Shown: positions 1 to 10,170, counted from the stretch's first letter. The stretch: 31,637 nucleotides of DNA from Bipalium vagum (GCA_037834085.1 JBBMKC010249170.1:1-31637); one strand, 5' to 3'. The notes: generated by a model from the letters alone, not told the origin. Numbers and translations: made by a program.

Positions 1-204
1 AATAATTAAAATGCATGATTTTAAATTGGCCAGCGTATTAACTAAACCTTATTTTTCGCCAAAAGTTTATTTATAAAGATTAAACGATTGGAGTCGAACC
101 TCATCACATTAAATTTTTTTCTTCATTAATTAATGATAAAAACTCGACTTGGGATTCTGTATTTAAAGTTATTTTTGGAATGTAATTTTAATTCAATTAA
201 TTTT

Positions 205-710
205 ATTTTTAGAGCCCTGTTTTACCATAAAAAATTTCTTTTTCCACATCTAATTTTCTTGCAAATGTTAATTCTTCTTCATTATTATAAATAACTCTAT
301 TAAAATATTGTATAAATCCAAACATTAATTTTAATGGAAATAAACCCCCAAATTTAAAAGTTTTTTTACCATCCTTTTCAATCGAATTTATTGAATATAA
401 CTCTTCTTTTCTTATATTCATTATTATTTTGATCTTCTTTTTTTCATCTAATATCCACTCAAAACGTTCTTCACCATTATTTTTATCAATCGTAACAAAA
501 TTAGTAATTGAATTTGATGGTCCTAAATATTCAATTCTTTCAATAGGAGCTTATCATAATGTTAAAATTGCACTTGTAAATAAATATGGAATGAAATTGT
601 TTTCTAAAGTTATATCATCACATGTTTTTATATCTTCAACTTCAATTTTAAAACGTATTAAGGCTTCTCATAATTCTAAAACATTTGCTATTACAGTGAA
701 ACCTGCATAA
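205..710 (-). pseudogene. Capsid-like relic of the Polinton-type element
   Basis: Minus-strand relic whose last part contains the phrase FKFGGLFPLKLMFGF followed by FNRVIYN. I associate this wording with structural proteins of Polinton-like elements. It may be part of a jelly-roll capsid protein, but the assignment rests on pattern memory alone. It lies downstream of the ATPase-like relic in the same orientation. The copy is broken. Confidence 0.35.
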
Positions 711-1190
711 ATGAACACCTTTGTTAGCTGAACACCTATTTTATTAGAACATTAAATTCCGTACACTGTATTATATAAATCATTTGATCGATGCTTAAAT
801 TTGCTGATGTTGATATATTTAATGATATAGATGTATAAACACATTTTTGTACTATTAAATCTTGGTGGTAAATATTTTTGTTAAAATTTAGTTTTGGTAT
901 TTTTATATAAATAAATATAATGAAAGCGAACCTTTGGTTCTACAACCTTCGGTGAGCTTCGCTCGAATTCAGACTTTGTCCTCATTCTTTTTATTGAAAT
1001 ACAGATGGTAAAATATTTTCATCATCTAAATCAATAAATAAATATTTATAATTTTCTTTCATGTGAAAATTACACAAACAACCAAATTCATCTTTTTCAA
1101 TAAAATGAGCTAATATTTTTGAAAAAAATTGATTTTTATCTAATTTTGAAATTATAAATAAAATTAAAACATTAGAATTATTTCGAATAC
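710..1190. other. AT-rich spacer within the fossil block
   Basis: Between the capsid-like and ATPase-like relics there is no recognisable gene. The stretch is A/T-rich except for a short G+C-richer tract at 925-983 made of small palindromes (listed separately). Confidence 0.5.
928..980 (-). repeat. Cluster of mini-palindromes with triloops
   Basis: Four short perfect inverted repeats follow one another: GAACC-TTT-GGTTC (928-940), ACC-TTC-GGT (945-953), GAGC-TTC-GCTC (954-964) and GAC-TTT-GTC (972-980). Read on the minus strand, the sense of this block, every loop is AAA or GAA. The same stem-AAA/GAA-stem form recurs on the plus strand of the right-hand fossil block at 9022-9036, 9049-9059, 9839-9851, 9854-9866 and 9917-9925. 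Confidence 0.7.
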
Positions 1191-1690
1191 TTCTTAATGG
1201 TATATCAAAAAATGATTGTGATAAAAATATATTTGGTAAAATACATTTTTTTCATTTATTACATCATTAAAAATTATTAAATTTTTTCGATTTTTGGCTA
1301 ATTTATTTTGGGAAGGAATTTCATTTGCTTTATTACTTAATATCACATTAATTGATCTTTGTTTAATTTCAAAGAATTGATCATGACAATTTATTTTCTT
1401 TTTTTCTATAAACATTTGGTAAACATCTTCTTTTGAAAATCCATAATTAAAACAATCTCTTATATATTTAAGTGCTGGTTGAAGTAAAACAGTTTTAGAA
1501 AAAATAATTAAGTTATCATAATCAATAAAGATAGGAGTTAATAAAATTTTATATAGCAACTCTGTTTTTTCATAACCAAAAGGATCAATAATTAACATTC
1601 TAAATATTGATGGTAAATTTTTATGATTATTAATTTTTTTATAATTATCCTTTAAGAAATCAGAACAAAAGTTATCATTCATTTTTAAAA
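1190..1690 (-). pseudogene. A32-like DNA-packaging ATPase relic
   Basis: Minus-strand relic of about 160 codons. Near its start is a hydrophobic strand and loop (FRMLIIDPFGYEKTELL) placed like the P-loop of A32/FtsK-type packaging ATPases. It is followed by DYDNLIIFSKT, which resembles the second strand seen in Polinton and related virus ATPases. The Walker region is recognisable but decayed. In intact elements this enzyme would drive DNA into the capsid. The copy is broken and shorter than the family. Confidence 0.5.
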
Positions 1691-2110
1691 TTAAATTTTA
1701 AACTTGTTTTAAATAAATTGTAAAACTAACATCTTCTTCAGTAAAATCTATAAATTCCCCATCTTCATCTTTAATTTTAAATCTTATTTTATTAATACTT
1801 TCATTATTAAAGGAAAATAAATTTGACATTTTAGTCTTTCAATTATTCTAGATCCTCTTTGAACAATTTTTAAAATCAAATATTATTTAATTTTCTTTCA
1901 TTAAAAAATTCTCCAGTTGCAATATTACATTCAATCACAATTCTCTTTATTTTTGTAATTTTAACTAGTTTAGATACATTAATTCCTTTCTTATAATTTC
2001 CTTTATTTCAAATCCTAAAAAGTCACCTAATGAATTTTCCTTAGGAAATGAAACACTACATCCTTTTTCTAGTTTCATTATACAGTTTGAATTGGATTTG
2101 CTTTTATTTG
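1690..2110 (-). pseudogene. Penton/minor-capsid-like relic
   Basis: Minus-strand relic directly upstream of the ATPase-like piece. Readable fragments include SVSFPKENSLGDFLGFE, RIVIECNIATGEF and, at the end, RFKIKDEDGEFIDFTEED. The order (an LGF segment, an I-x-CN-I-x-x-G segment, then an acidic DxDGxxIDF tail) is how I remember the penton-like structural proteins of Polinton-type elements in cnidarians and other animals. The assignment needs a search. The copy is broken. Confidence 0.4.
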
Positions 2111-2900
2111 TATCTGTTTATCTTTTAAAGGTTCTAAATATTTATCATATTTGGTTCCATTCTGTATATATTTTGATATATCAGAAATTTCATATGCTCC
2201 GGGGGTTAATTTCAATTTTATAGTTTTATTCTTTCCTTTAGAATCTGTAACAGTTAGCTATATACTATTATTTTTTATGTAATATTAAAAATAGAATTAT
2301 AAGTTGAAAAATAAACTAAAAATAAAACCTAATTCATAATTTAAATTTTGATGAAGAATTAGAGGAGTTTCAAAAGTGTAGGTTATATCTAATTTTTTAG
2401 TTTCTAACATAAATGATGTTGAAAATTTATTTGATATTTGTTTTAAAGTAACTTCCATTTTTAAAGAAAAAATATAAATAAGAGGATAAAGTCCAAATTT
2501 CGAGAAAAGCTCTCATTTAATCAGAATCTATATCAAATTTAACAAGCATTTTTTCATGTGTATTTGGATTAATTTTATTTTGTTTCCTTAATTTATTCAG
2601 TATTCTTAAAAATAAATGATCCAAGAAATAATGACCTGTTTTTTAGCAGCTAAATATTTTCTTGAAGTTATGAATTGATCAACTAAATGTTTTGGTTTAT
2701 AAACTCTGTATCCTTCCCCCTCTCTTTTTATATTATTTAATTCTTTATGTATATGTTTTATATCATTAACATAAGTACCAGGACTACTTGTTGCAAGTTT
2801 TAAAATATTAATATAGTTAATTATATCTGTTTTATTAAAAGAATTCTCTCTATTTTGCTATGGAGTTAATAAACAATCCTGGGTTATAAATAATTCTCCA
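2110..2900 (-). other. Unassigned part of the left fossil block
   Basis: AT-rich minus-strand relics with codon-like wording, including TSSPGTYVNDIKHIHKELN and RVYKPKHLVDQFITSRKYL, with no family I can name. The position and base composition suggest that it belongs to the same Polinton-like element. It is broken. Confidence 0.35.
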
Positions 2901-3190
2901 AACTAAGACATTACTTAACAATAAGTTTTGACGAAACCATGATATATTTCCTCTCCTTACCGGTTAATCTGGATAACTAGCCGCGACGAATGTTGTCCAA
3001 AATCAAAATCGTGGCCAATCGACCAAAAATTACTTAATGAAGTTTTCCATGGGCTGTAAATATTTCATCTTTGCACCGGACTATAGAATTTATTAATGAT
3101 AATACCTTCGAGCCAAAGTATTTTGCTGGATCTTTCGGTTGCGTTTTATTATTTGGTACATTTTTCAAAATGATATAGACAAATTTTTTA
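2900..3190 (-). pseudogene. Unidentified coding-like relic
   Basis: Base composition rises here compared with the fossil block to the left. On the minus strand, protein-like wording can be read: DPAKYFGSKVLSLINSI, then FGRLATILILDNIRRG, then LSRLTGKERKYIMVSSKLI. In-frame stops interrupt it (for example after IRRG), so it is not an intact gene. I do not recognise the family. It may be a host gene fragment or a transposon domain. It lies downstream of the DHX8 gene on the same strand. Confidence 0.3.
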
Positions 3191-3708
3191 AAAACTGCAC
3201 CATATAATTTTAAATGACAATGTTTATCAATTTATTTGAATACAAGTTTTAATTTAATATAAATAATGGAAAAGTAAGGTAGGTTAATGTGTTATTATCA
3301 TTTTTTCATTATTGTACGATTTAGATATTTTTTGGGAATCCTACAAGGCTATGTAGAATCTTAACAAAAGGGACTTGGTTCGAAAGTTTTAATTAACAAC
3401 AAACGAGATTCTGACCATCTAATCGAAGAGCTCTTGCGATTGATATGAGGAAAGTATTATTATTAAAATATACATTTCGAAATAAATAATTTTTAGGTTA
3501 AAATTTTTTAAAATTGTACTACATAATTTAAAATGAATTTTTTTCAAGTTTATAATTATATAACAATATTATGAATCCACAATAAATCTTTCTCTAAAAC
3601 CCGCACTCCACGAGAGGGATTGATTGATTTGTAAGATTTACTTTAACAATATGTATGCATATATATATATATATATTGATGAATGCAAAATATCTACAAA
3701 TATCGGAT
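3191..3708. other. 3' flank of DHX8, AT-rich, with (AT)n
   Basis: This is the region just past the DHX8 stop codon on the minus strand. It holds an (AT)n run at about 3659-3676. A slightly G+C-richer patch at 3330-3460 reads as short, interrupted minus-strand frames (for example IARALRLDGQNLVCC) that I cannot assign. I saw no clear AATAAA signal at a convincing distance, no poly-A tract and no target-site duplication. Confidence 0.4.
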
Positions 3709-6700
3709 CTAGAACGTAACTTTGACATGGAACTTTTTCTGCGCTCGGGAAATCCTCCAGGAATCCTTTTCCTCAAAACGATTGTACAGAGGCTCGATCT
3801 GTTGCGATTTTTTGGCCTGGCTGAGTTTGGTTGGATCGGAGAATTTGAAGAATTTTGGAGCAAATTCAACGAGCCATTTGGCATCGATCGTTGTCACTTC
3901 CCTCATATATTCCTTTGTGGTGAGAACCAATTCGTGGAAAATGACCCAATCTGGTTGACGATGGAACAAAGCACTCGACGGATGAATGTGCACGACCTGT
4001 TGGTCCACCAATGTCCTGTAACCCTCTTGTGGATCTTTTCGAGCAGCGTTGCGAAAGAATCCCGATACGATGGCCTTCTGAATGAGTCCTGTGTTGCGCC
4101 CGCACGTCCGAATCTTTAACGAGTAGCGATCCATGATACCAAGCAACTGCTTTCTCACATCCTGAGCATGTTTCAGCGATCGGGCCTGGATAAAGTTGTC
4201 GTAACACCAGGGTGTTGAGAACTTGCTGTTTTTCCAGGCATTAAACACTGCCAACAACGTTATATGGTCGCCCTCAGGCTGATTGAACTTGGCCTTTTTC
4301 TGATCAGCCGCGTCCGCTTTATCTTTAGGTCGATAAAAAGCCGGCTCAACACTGAGCATTGAGACGATTGTCAAGATCTCCTCGCTGCACCCAAGATGAA
4401 CAGACATGATTAACATTTTGGCCAACATCGGTTCCAAAGGGAACTCGGCCATTTTACGGCCCAATTTGGTCAACAATCCTTCATCGTCCAAAGCTGAGAG
4501 AGCGTGGAGCTCGCTCATCGCTTTCACCAAAGTCTGGGACGGAGGAGCGTCCATAAAATCGAAAGTCAGTAAATCATTAATGCCCATTGCTTTCAGACCC
4601 AATACGGTGCTCGCCATGTTGGTCCTCTGTATTTCCGGAACGTTATTAGGTAACATTTCATCCTTGAACGCTCGCTCCGTATATAATCGATAACACTTTC
4701 CCGGTCCAGTTCGACCAGCTCGACCTTTACGCTGATCGGCCTGGGCCTGTGAAATGGGAGTGACAATCAATTGGTCCATTCCCGATTTGCTGTTGTAGAC
4801 TTTCTGTTTAACAAAACCGGGATCAATGACGAAATAAATGCCATCGATCGTGAGACTGGTCTCTGCGATATTGGTCGCGATAACGAGCTTCCGAGCATTC
4901 TGAGGAGCGGGATCAAAAATTCTCGACTGATGATCACTGGGCATAGCCGAATAAACGGGTAGGATCAGCAGTTCCGGACAGTCCTGACCGAGCGCTTTGA
5001 TGCGATTGTAGAGAATCTCACAGCACGTATCGATCTCCTCCTGACCAGTCAGGAAAAGCAACATGTCACCGGGTGGCTCCGTTAAATGAATATGCATGAC
5101 TGTATTGAGACTGGCCTCTAAATAGTCCTGCTGAGGGTCAACGCTGTACAGTACTTCAACTTCAAATGTCCTGCCGGGGATGCGGAATATTGGCGAACCG
5201 AAAAAGTACTCGGAGAACTTTACGGAATTCAAAGTGGCCGACGTAACGATCAGCTTCAGATCGTCACGTTGTGTGGCTGCTTTTTTCAGCAGACCAAAAA
5301 GCACGTCGGTGTGGATCGTTCGCTCATGGGCTTCATCGAGCATGATGACAGAATACTGGTTGAGCACGGGATCCACGAGACATTCTCGTAACAGCATTCC
5401 GTCGGTCATGTACTTAATTTTCGTTTCTTGACTAGTCATGTCCTCGAACCGAATCGTGTAACCGACCTCTTGGCCCAACAGACACCCGAACTCCTGAGCG
5501 ACGCGCTTGGCAACCGATTTTGCTGCCACTCTTCGAGGCTGGGTGCACGCGATTTTTTTGTTCTTAATCAGCCCGGCTTCGGCGATGTATTGCGTCATTT
5601 GGGTAGTCTTACCGCTTCCGGTCTCGCCGATCACAACGAGAACCTGGTTGTTCTTGATTGCTGTCAACAGTTCGTCCCGCAACTTGTAAATGGGCAAACT
5701 CTGTCTCTGTTCCAAAATTGACCGTGTCAACATTTGTGTGGAAGCGCCACGACCACCGGCACCTCCCGTCACGTACTTTTTCCATTCTGGAACGTCGGAA
5801 AACTTCTCGTTTCGATTGATTCGAGAATCCGTGTTGCTACTGTACTCTTTAGTAACGGGATCGTGCCAATCTTTACCTGTTACTCGGTGCGTCGAGACTT
5901 TGGACATTTGCTCGTTCATTTTCTCTTGTTGCTTCGTTTCTCGACGTTGTTTCTGCAATGCCGCTTGCATCATTGCTGCATTCTGAAGAGAGCCGTCGGG
6001 GTTTTTCACTATTCTTACCGGCGACAACGCTAATTCCTCATTGAACTGACCCTTGAGAAATGCCGGATCTTCCTCGACAATCTCGATCTCAATATCTTCA
6101 TCGGACTCGTCGTCGGCACAATACATCACTCCGTTGTCCTCGTTATAATCCGGATGATCGGTGAGCTTGAGAACACCAGCCGATTCCATTTGTCTCAGTT
6201 CCCACCTTTCCGGACTGGTCATTCGCTGGATTTTCCGTTTCGTGTTCACTTGAATATATTCTTCGTCCATTTGGTTCTTATAGAAATCAGGCTTCTCCGG
6301 ATTACGAAAGCGTTCCTGCTGCAACTCTTCTAACAGATCTTTCCCCGTTTTCTGGTCCACCACTTTCATGCTGAGTTTAATCCGATTATTCTCAATGGAC
6401 ATCACTTTAACAAATACCTTGTCGTGGACATTCAACACGTCTTTAACATCTTTCACGTGGTACGTACACAAATTTGATATGTGAACCATGCCCTCGACGG
6501 TTCCCTGGAACTCTGTCAGTTGAATGAAACAAGCATTCTTTCTTAAATTGCTGACGACACCTTTGTAGATCTTGCCCACCTCAACACGATTATATTTAAA
6601 GTTCTGCCTGTCCTCGCGTTCCAGAGACTTTGACCGACTTCGGTGCCGGTGTTTCTCTCCTTTATGCTTGTGACGGTCTCTGGATCGATTCCTGGACCTA

Positions 6701-7308
6701 CTTCTGTAGTGGGACCGTTTCGCTGATCGTTTTGATCTCTTCCTCTTACGATTACGTGATTCAGACCGAGACCGAGACCTAGACCGTGATTGTGACTTTT
6801 CGACTTTCGGCTTCTTTTCTGATTTTCGTTTTTCTTCTTCCAAAACCTCCATAATTTCCTTTACAGTATCACTATTGAAATTTGATAAGTATTCTTCCGT
6901 TTCTTCTTTTTCAATAGGTACTGTATCAGCGTTTTCCAGACATAATTTCGGAAATTTTAATTTCTTTCCCTCTAATTTTAATTCCTCTTCCGTTTTTTTT
7001 ATTGGGACAGAGTTGTTGCTAGATGCAGCAGTTTTCGGTTTTAGAACCTCAGTGTAATCCTTAAATCCACCTTTGGGAGACATTAATTTCGTTATGTCGA
7101 AAACATTTTTCAAAAACGAAGCTGGCATAAAAGCTGCAGCCTTGGGAACCTTGTCAATGAACTCTTTATCGGATTCAGATTCCAGAGCATGGCCAATTAA
7201 AAATCGTGCTGTAATATTAGACTTCTCGGCAAGATGAAAATGATTTTCTACTTCTTGCGTGATTTTATTTATCAAACTGTTAAATTGCAAAAGAATAACT
7301 CCTTTCAT
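3709..7308 (-). CDS. DHX8: ATP-dependent RNA helicase DHX8 (PRP22)
   Basis: DEAH-box helicase that releases spliced mRNA from the spliceosome in the nucleus. The frame is 1199 codons without a break, close to the roughly 1220 residues of human DHX8. Order: N-terminal helical segment (about 1-90), acidic/lysine linker, RS-rich region (about 170-232), S1 RNA-binding domain (about 243-316), helicase core, then HA2/OB region with the family-typical HPSSALF and YMREVTTID. Motifs: GETGSGKT (561-568), DEAH (658-661), SAT (690-692), QRKGRAGR (859-866). The start ATG has an in-frame TAG three codons upstream. The tail ends [10 protein letters not shown] where human has a short arginine tail. The gene has no introns, unlike LRRC71 in this window. 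Codons from roughly residue 160 onward are much richer in G+C than the first 150 and than the flanks. Polinton-like fossils lie on both sides. Confidence 0.95.
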   Translation of the reverse strand: MKGVILLQFNSLINKITQEVENHFHLAEKSNITARFLIGHALESESDKEFIDKVPKAAAFMPASFLKNVFDITKLMSPKGGFKDYTEVLKPKTAASSNNSVPIKKTEEELKLEGKKLKFPKLCLENADTVPIEKEETEEYLSNFNSDTVKEIMEVLEEEKRKSEKKPKVEKSQSRSRSRSRSESRNRKRKRSKRSAKRSHYRSRSRNRSRDRHKHKGEKHRHRSRSKSLEREDRQNFKYNRVEVGKIYKGVVSNLRKNACFIQLTEFQGTVEGMVHISNLCTYHVKDVKDVLNVHDKVFVKVMSIENNRIKLSMKVVDQKTGKDLLEELQQERFRNPEKPDFYKNQMDEEYIQVNTKRKIQRMTSPERWELRQMESAGVLKLTDHPDYNEDNGVMYCADDESDEDIEIEIVEEDPAFLKGQFNEELALSPVRIVKNPDGSLQNAAMMQAALQKQRRETKQQEKMNEQMSKVSTHRVTGKDWHDPVTKEYSSNTDSRINRNEKFSDVPEWKKYVTGGAGGRGASTQMLTRSILEQRQSLPIYKLRDELLTAIKNNQVLVVIGETGSGKTTQMTQYIAEAGLIKNKKIACTQPRRVAAKSVAKRVAQEFGCLLGQEVGYTIRFEDMTSQETKIKYMTDGMLLRECLVDPVLNQYSVIMLDEAHERTIHTDVLFGLLKKAATQRDDLKLIVTSATLNSVKFSEYFFGSPIFRIPGRTFEVEVLYSVDPQQDYLEASLNTVMHIHLTEPPGDMLLFLTGQEEIDTCCEILYNRIKALGQDCPELLILPVYSAMPSDHQSRIFDPAPQNARKLVIATNIAETSLTIDGIYFVIDPGFVKQKVYNSKSGMDQLIVTPISQAQADQRKGRAGRTGPGKCYRLYTERAFKDEMLPNNVPEIQRTNMASTVLGLKAMGINDLLTFDFMDAPPSQTLVKAMSELHALSALDDEGLLTKLGRKMAEFPLEPMLAKMLIMSVHLGCSEEILTIVSMLSVEPAFYRPKDKADAADQKKAKFNQPEGDHITLLAVFNAWKNSKFSTPWCYDNFIQARSLKHAQDVRKQLLGIMDRYSLKIRTCGRNTGLIQKAIVSGFFRNAARKDPQEGYRTLVDQQVVHIHPSSALFHRQPDWVIFHELVLTTKEYMREVTTIDAKWLVEFAPKFFKFSDPTKLSQAKKSQQIEPLYNRFEEKDSWRISRAQKKFHVKVTF

Positions 7309-7960
7309 TAAATTCTAATTTCTAAAAAATAAATTAATAATAATTTATTAGGAAATATTAAATTAAATAATAAAATATATAATATTCATATTTGATTATT
7401 CAAATTATGTGCTTCTTAATCAAAATTAAAACATTTGAAAAGATTCTAATATATTTAATTATTATTATTATTGTTATTGTATAAGATTCAATAACTGAAT
7501 ACATTTTTTTTAAAATTGTAATAATACATCTGATTCGACTGTAAAAAATATTCGATTGTTACTTTCATTAAATAATGTAAATTCAAAATTGAAATATTTT
7601 ACAGTGAATTTTCTAAAAATTTTCTTAAAATTCTAAAAAAATAAAATATTTCAATTATATATATACATATTAATATTTAAATTTATATAAAAATTTTTTT
7701 AATAAAAACTAATTTATATAATACTTTATATTATATTATTATGTAACTGAAAGTAAAACTGCAACAAAATATTAAAAAAATTATAGTAACACTAGAAAAA
7801 GAAATATTATAAAAAATAAATTAACATTTTCAAATTATCTTATTTTTATAAATTATTTAATTCGTGTGTTTTTCTACTATTAAAACTGCTGTCTTAAAAA
7901 TCAGGAAAAAAATTATAAATCAGAAATATATTTTCAAAAGAAATTATTAACGTTTGAGAA
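7309..7960 (-). promoter_or_regulatory. Presumed 5' flank/promoter of DHX8
   Basis: About 650 bases of A/T-rich DNA upstream of the DHX8 start, with no gene and no clear TATA or initiator that stands out from the A/T background. It is the only obvious place for the promoter. A diverged copy at 12850-13490 stands upstream of a DHX8 start with no gene body. Confidence 0.35.
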
Positions 7961-7969
7961 AGAGATTTA

Positions 7970-8240
7970 GCACCTTAGAGACTGTGTTATCATTATTTCA
8001 CACTGTACAGCTACAAACACGACGATCCCAGTGATAGATGATACTGGCAGAGCCACTGACTCAAAGATAGCTATTAATGCTGGAATCGCGGAGCTCTACG
8101 TTAAAGGTTGAATACATGTTCATGCCAAAGCTCTTTTCAGTAGAAACCTTTAAATCATTAGAGTGGCAATGGGGACTGTCTTTCTAACACTTCCAAATGA
8201 GTCTTATCCCGTCATCATCAACAAGTTTTTTTCGATATCC
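7970..8240 (+). pseudogene. Exon-like relic, copy 1
   Basis: Plus-strand reading with protein-like wording: VIDDTGRATDSKIAINAG, IAELYVKG, then after stops VFLTLPNESYPVIINKFFS. The paired copy at 13495-13757 reads VMDDTGRAND, KIAINSGIVELHVKG, THVHGRVVLSGYPVIISGNG and IFLTLPNGSYVVNIN. A TGA follows VKG in both, so the frame was already broken before the duplication. The alternating hydrophobic pattern and glycines suggest a beta-rich domain. I do not recognise the family. Confidence 0.35.
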
Positions 8241-8620
8241 TATTATCGGGCTTTGGTATTCAAAACATTATAATCAAGTCACATAAATGTTGATTAAAAG
8301 TTTGGTATACAGTCAACCATCATTAATTCAAACTTCAAAAATCCAAAATAGTCCCAAATTTTTAAAATTTATTTTGTCAATTTTCCAGACAATTTTGATT
8401 CATTAATTTGAAACTTCATGATCCGCAATCGGAAATCTTTTTTTTAAATTAAATTCCTAATAATTTTTAAGTTTCGGATTGATATTGTTTAAACATTAAG
8501 CTTATTTGCAATTTTTATTAATTTAAATTAAATATCCATATAACTAGAAAAAGAACAGAAATTACAATTCATCAAAAAGCAAAAATTTTTCGCTATAAAG
8601 GAGTCAAAGAAAATGTCGCT
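8241..8620. other. AT-rich spacer
   Basis: No gene seen. At 8310 a CAGTCAACCATCATTAATTC stretch preceded by TA resembles the ends of pogo/Tigger-type transposons, but no matching inverted end was found. Confidence 0.3.
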
Positions 8621-8622
8621 GA

Positions 8623-8820
8623 ATGAATTGTCTCAAATTATTAGTCCGCTTTTATACTTTTCCTCACAGTAGCTGTTATTTAATGCGTATAAGATGGTAT
8701 CTGTTTTTTTTCTATATACTGATGTTTTCAATCTATTACTTTGCTCTTCTTTTTTTACTAATACGTATAGGAATTATATATATAACTTTTAATGGTGAAA
8801 AATATTATCTAATAAAATAA
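8623..8820 (+). other. Short hydrophobic open frame, unknown
   Basis: A 65-codon open frame with two strongly hydrophobic stretches (for example YLFFFYILMFSIYYFALLFL and a following LIRIGIIYITF), ending just before the pVI-like relic. It could be a small membrane protein or chance in A/T-rich DNA. It resembles nothing I can name, and its membership of the fossil block is uncertain. Confidence 0.2.
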
Positions 8821-8849
8821 TAAATGAAATTTGAGATAAAGTTGAAGAA

Positions 8850-9180
8850 ATTGAGGAACAAAAAGAAGGTGGAGAGTATTAATTCCAATTCTTGGAGCAA
8901 TCTTTGCAGGTTTAAAATCTGCTGGTGCAGTAGCTGGAGAAGTTGCAACAACTGTTCAAAAAGTAAAAGAAGCTCAAAATCCGATTTAGAAAAAAAGAAG
9001 TTAGAAATGGAAATTGAGAAGCTCAGCAAAGCTGAGAGAACTGAAATCGAGTGAAACTCTCAACATCAAAGGTGTACCAAAAGAAGTATCAACTGGAGCT
9101 GGTTTGTATTTTGATCCTCCTAAAGGAACTAGTTTATAATTCGATCCACCTATAGGTGGCGGACTTAAGTACGATCCATA
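8850..9180 (+). pseudogene. Adenovirus pVI/pX-like minor capsid relic
   Basis: Readable parts are GAIFAGLKSAGAVAGEVATT followed by a charged helix, then a glycine-rich tail with GAGLYFDPPKG and GGGLKYDPYFG. A glycine/alanine-rich amphipathic N-terminal segment with a GxGLYxxP repeat tail is typical of small membrane-active capsid proteins of Polinton-like elements. The copy is broken. Confidence 0.45.
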
Positions 9181-9299
9181 TTTTGGATAAGAACTAAGAG
9201 ATTCAATTTTAAATAGTTTAGAATATGATAATTTAGATAAATCTGAAAAATAAGAATTAAAAGAATTATTTCAAAAATTGAGAAAGAATATAATTAAAA

Positions 9300-9715
9300 T
9301 AATAAAACAAGGCAAAGGCCTTTACTTCGAACAGGCGTAGTCCTTGACAACTTCGTTGGATCCTTACAAAAGGCGTAAAAATATTTTTAAAATGATTTTA
9401 AATTTACTTGAATTCTTTTGTAAAAATGGAATTAATACAACTACAAATTTTGATTTAATTCATATTGCTGAAGACTTAGGTTTTCACAGAGTCTCTAAAA
9501 CCAAAGGTATGCCTTTAAAAGTTTTAATGCGGGATCAATTCAAAGAGAAACATAAAATCTGATTATCCATTAATTATTAATTATCAAAATACAAATCAGA
9601 AAGAATTACATTGGGTTGGATATTACAATGGTTATTAATTTGACTTTTATGGTTTACCACCACTTGAAGGTTTAGAAAAATATGTTAAGGAGTATAATAA
9701 AATAGATATGTAAAG
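9300..9715 (+). pseudogene. Adenain-like cysteine protease relic
   Basis: Readable parts include TNFDLIHIAEDLGFHRV, then MRDQFKEKHK, then LHWVGYYNG and YGLPPLEGLEKYVKEYN. In adenain and Polinton proteases the equivalent order is an N-terminal NxDI/L helix, an xMRD segment, the catalytic HW and a D-x-x-G-L-P-P segment. The intact enzyme would mature capsid proteins. The copy is broken. Confidence 0.55.
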
Positions 9716-9949
9716 TTAAACGAATTTAAAATATTGTGGACAATTAACTTTATATGTTTTATACAAATTATTTAATAATATTGATTTTTCGACAATAATA
9801 TTTGAGATAAAATACTTGATCGCTACGCTCTTAGAGGCGAGTCAAAGACTCTAACACCAAAGGTGTGCAAAGCCTCAATAAAAATGGACGTGAATAATGT
9901 CAGTAAAGCCTCCCGAGACGAAGTCGAGATTCCCAAAGGCTTAGCCGAA

Positions 9950-10170
9950 AATAATAATTTTACATATTTTAAAACTCCGTGTTTTAATAATAATTATAAA
10001 AGTAAATAAAATAAAGTAAAAGAAATTACTTTTATTCAAACTGAATCTGAAAATAAATTTTTTAATGTTACTGGTGATGCTATGATAGGAATTATAAATA
10101 TGAATAATAATAAAATAATAAATGCAGCTGATTCAATAAATGATAATGATGTAAATTTAAAATGTGAAAA
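9950..10170 (+). pseudogene. Fibre-like relic
   Basis: Contains GIINMNNNKIINAADSIN followed by DND. This resembles the INMNNxKIxNLADPxxDxDAVNK motif found in phage tail fibres and in fibre-like proteins of some Polinton/adintovirus elements. It stands after the protease relic. The copy is broken. Confidence 0.4.

Larger units (their letters stand above)
1..2900 (-). mobile_element. Polinton/adintovirus-like fossil, left block
   Basis: A run of very AT-rich relic reading frames on the minus strand. Parts recognised by wording rather than by search: a capsid-like piece (about 205-710), an A32-type packaging ATPase piece (about 1190-1690) and a penton/minor-capsid-like piece (about 1690-2110), then an unassigned stretch to about 2900. 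This mix of ATPase and structural genes fits Polinton/Maverick elements and adintoviruses. The block is broken, with about one or more breaks in most genes. It continues beyond the left edge of the window, and no terminal repeat is visible. A second block of the same kind lies at 8820-10850 with genes on the opposite strand. The decay suggests an old copy, though family-typical residues are still readable. Confidence 0.6.
7261..8240. repeat. DHX8 upstream block, copy 1 of a duplication
   Basis: Matches 12804-13757 in the same orientation, at roughly nine bases in ten where I compared them. It covers the first 15-17 codons of DHX8, the AT-rich 5' flank and an exon-like relic. The match begins at TGATTTTATTTATCAAACTG and ends near TTTTTTTCGAT. 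Small indels and a shorter ATT run distinguish the copies. Confidence 0.85.

Noticed and set aside
3655-7057. Several open frames of 60-154 codons on the plus strand, and one at 3866-4207 on the minus strand
   Set aside because: All lie inside the DHX8 coding region in other frames. Their wording is the shadow of G+C-rich helicase codons and has no start context or domain of its own.
3709-7308. DHX8 as a recent LINE-made retrocopy
   Set aside because: Intronless, but no poly-A tract follows the 3' end and no target-site duplication was seen. The upstream flank is long and duplicated with the start, which suits a real promoter. Left open, not claimed.
8310-8330. Pogo/Tigger-like terminal sequence, and a similar one at 20115
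   Set aside because: Neither has an inverted partner or a transposase nearby, and the words are common in A/T-rich DNA.
8805-9029. Leucine-rich minus-strand frame (LLQLLQLLHQQ)
   Set aside because: It is the antisense of the lysine/serine/alanine-rich pVI-like relic and matches no LRR or coiled-coil family.
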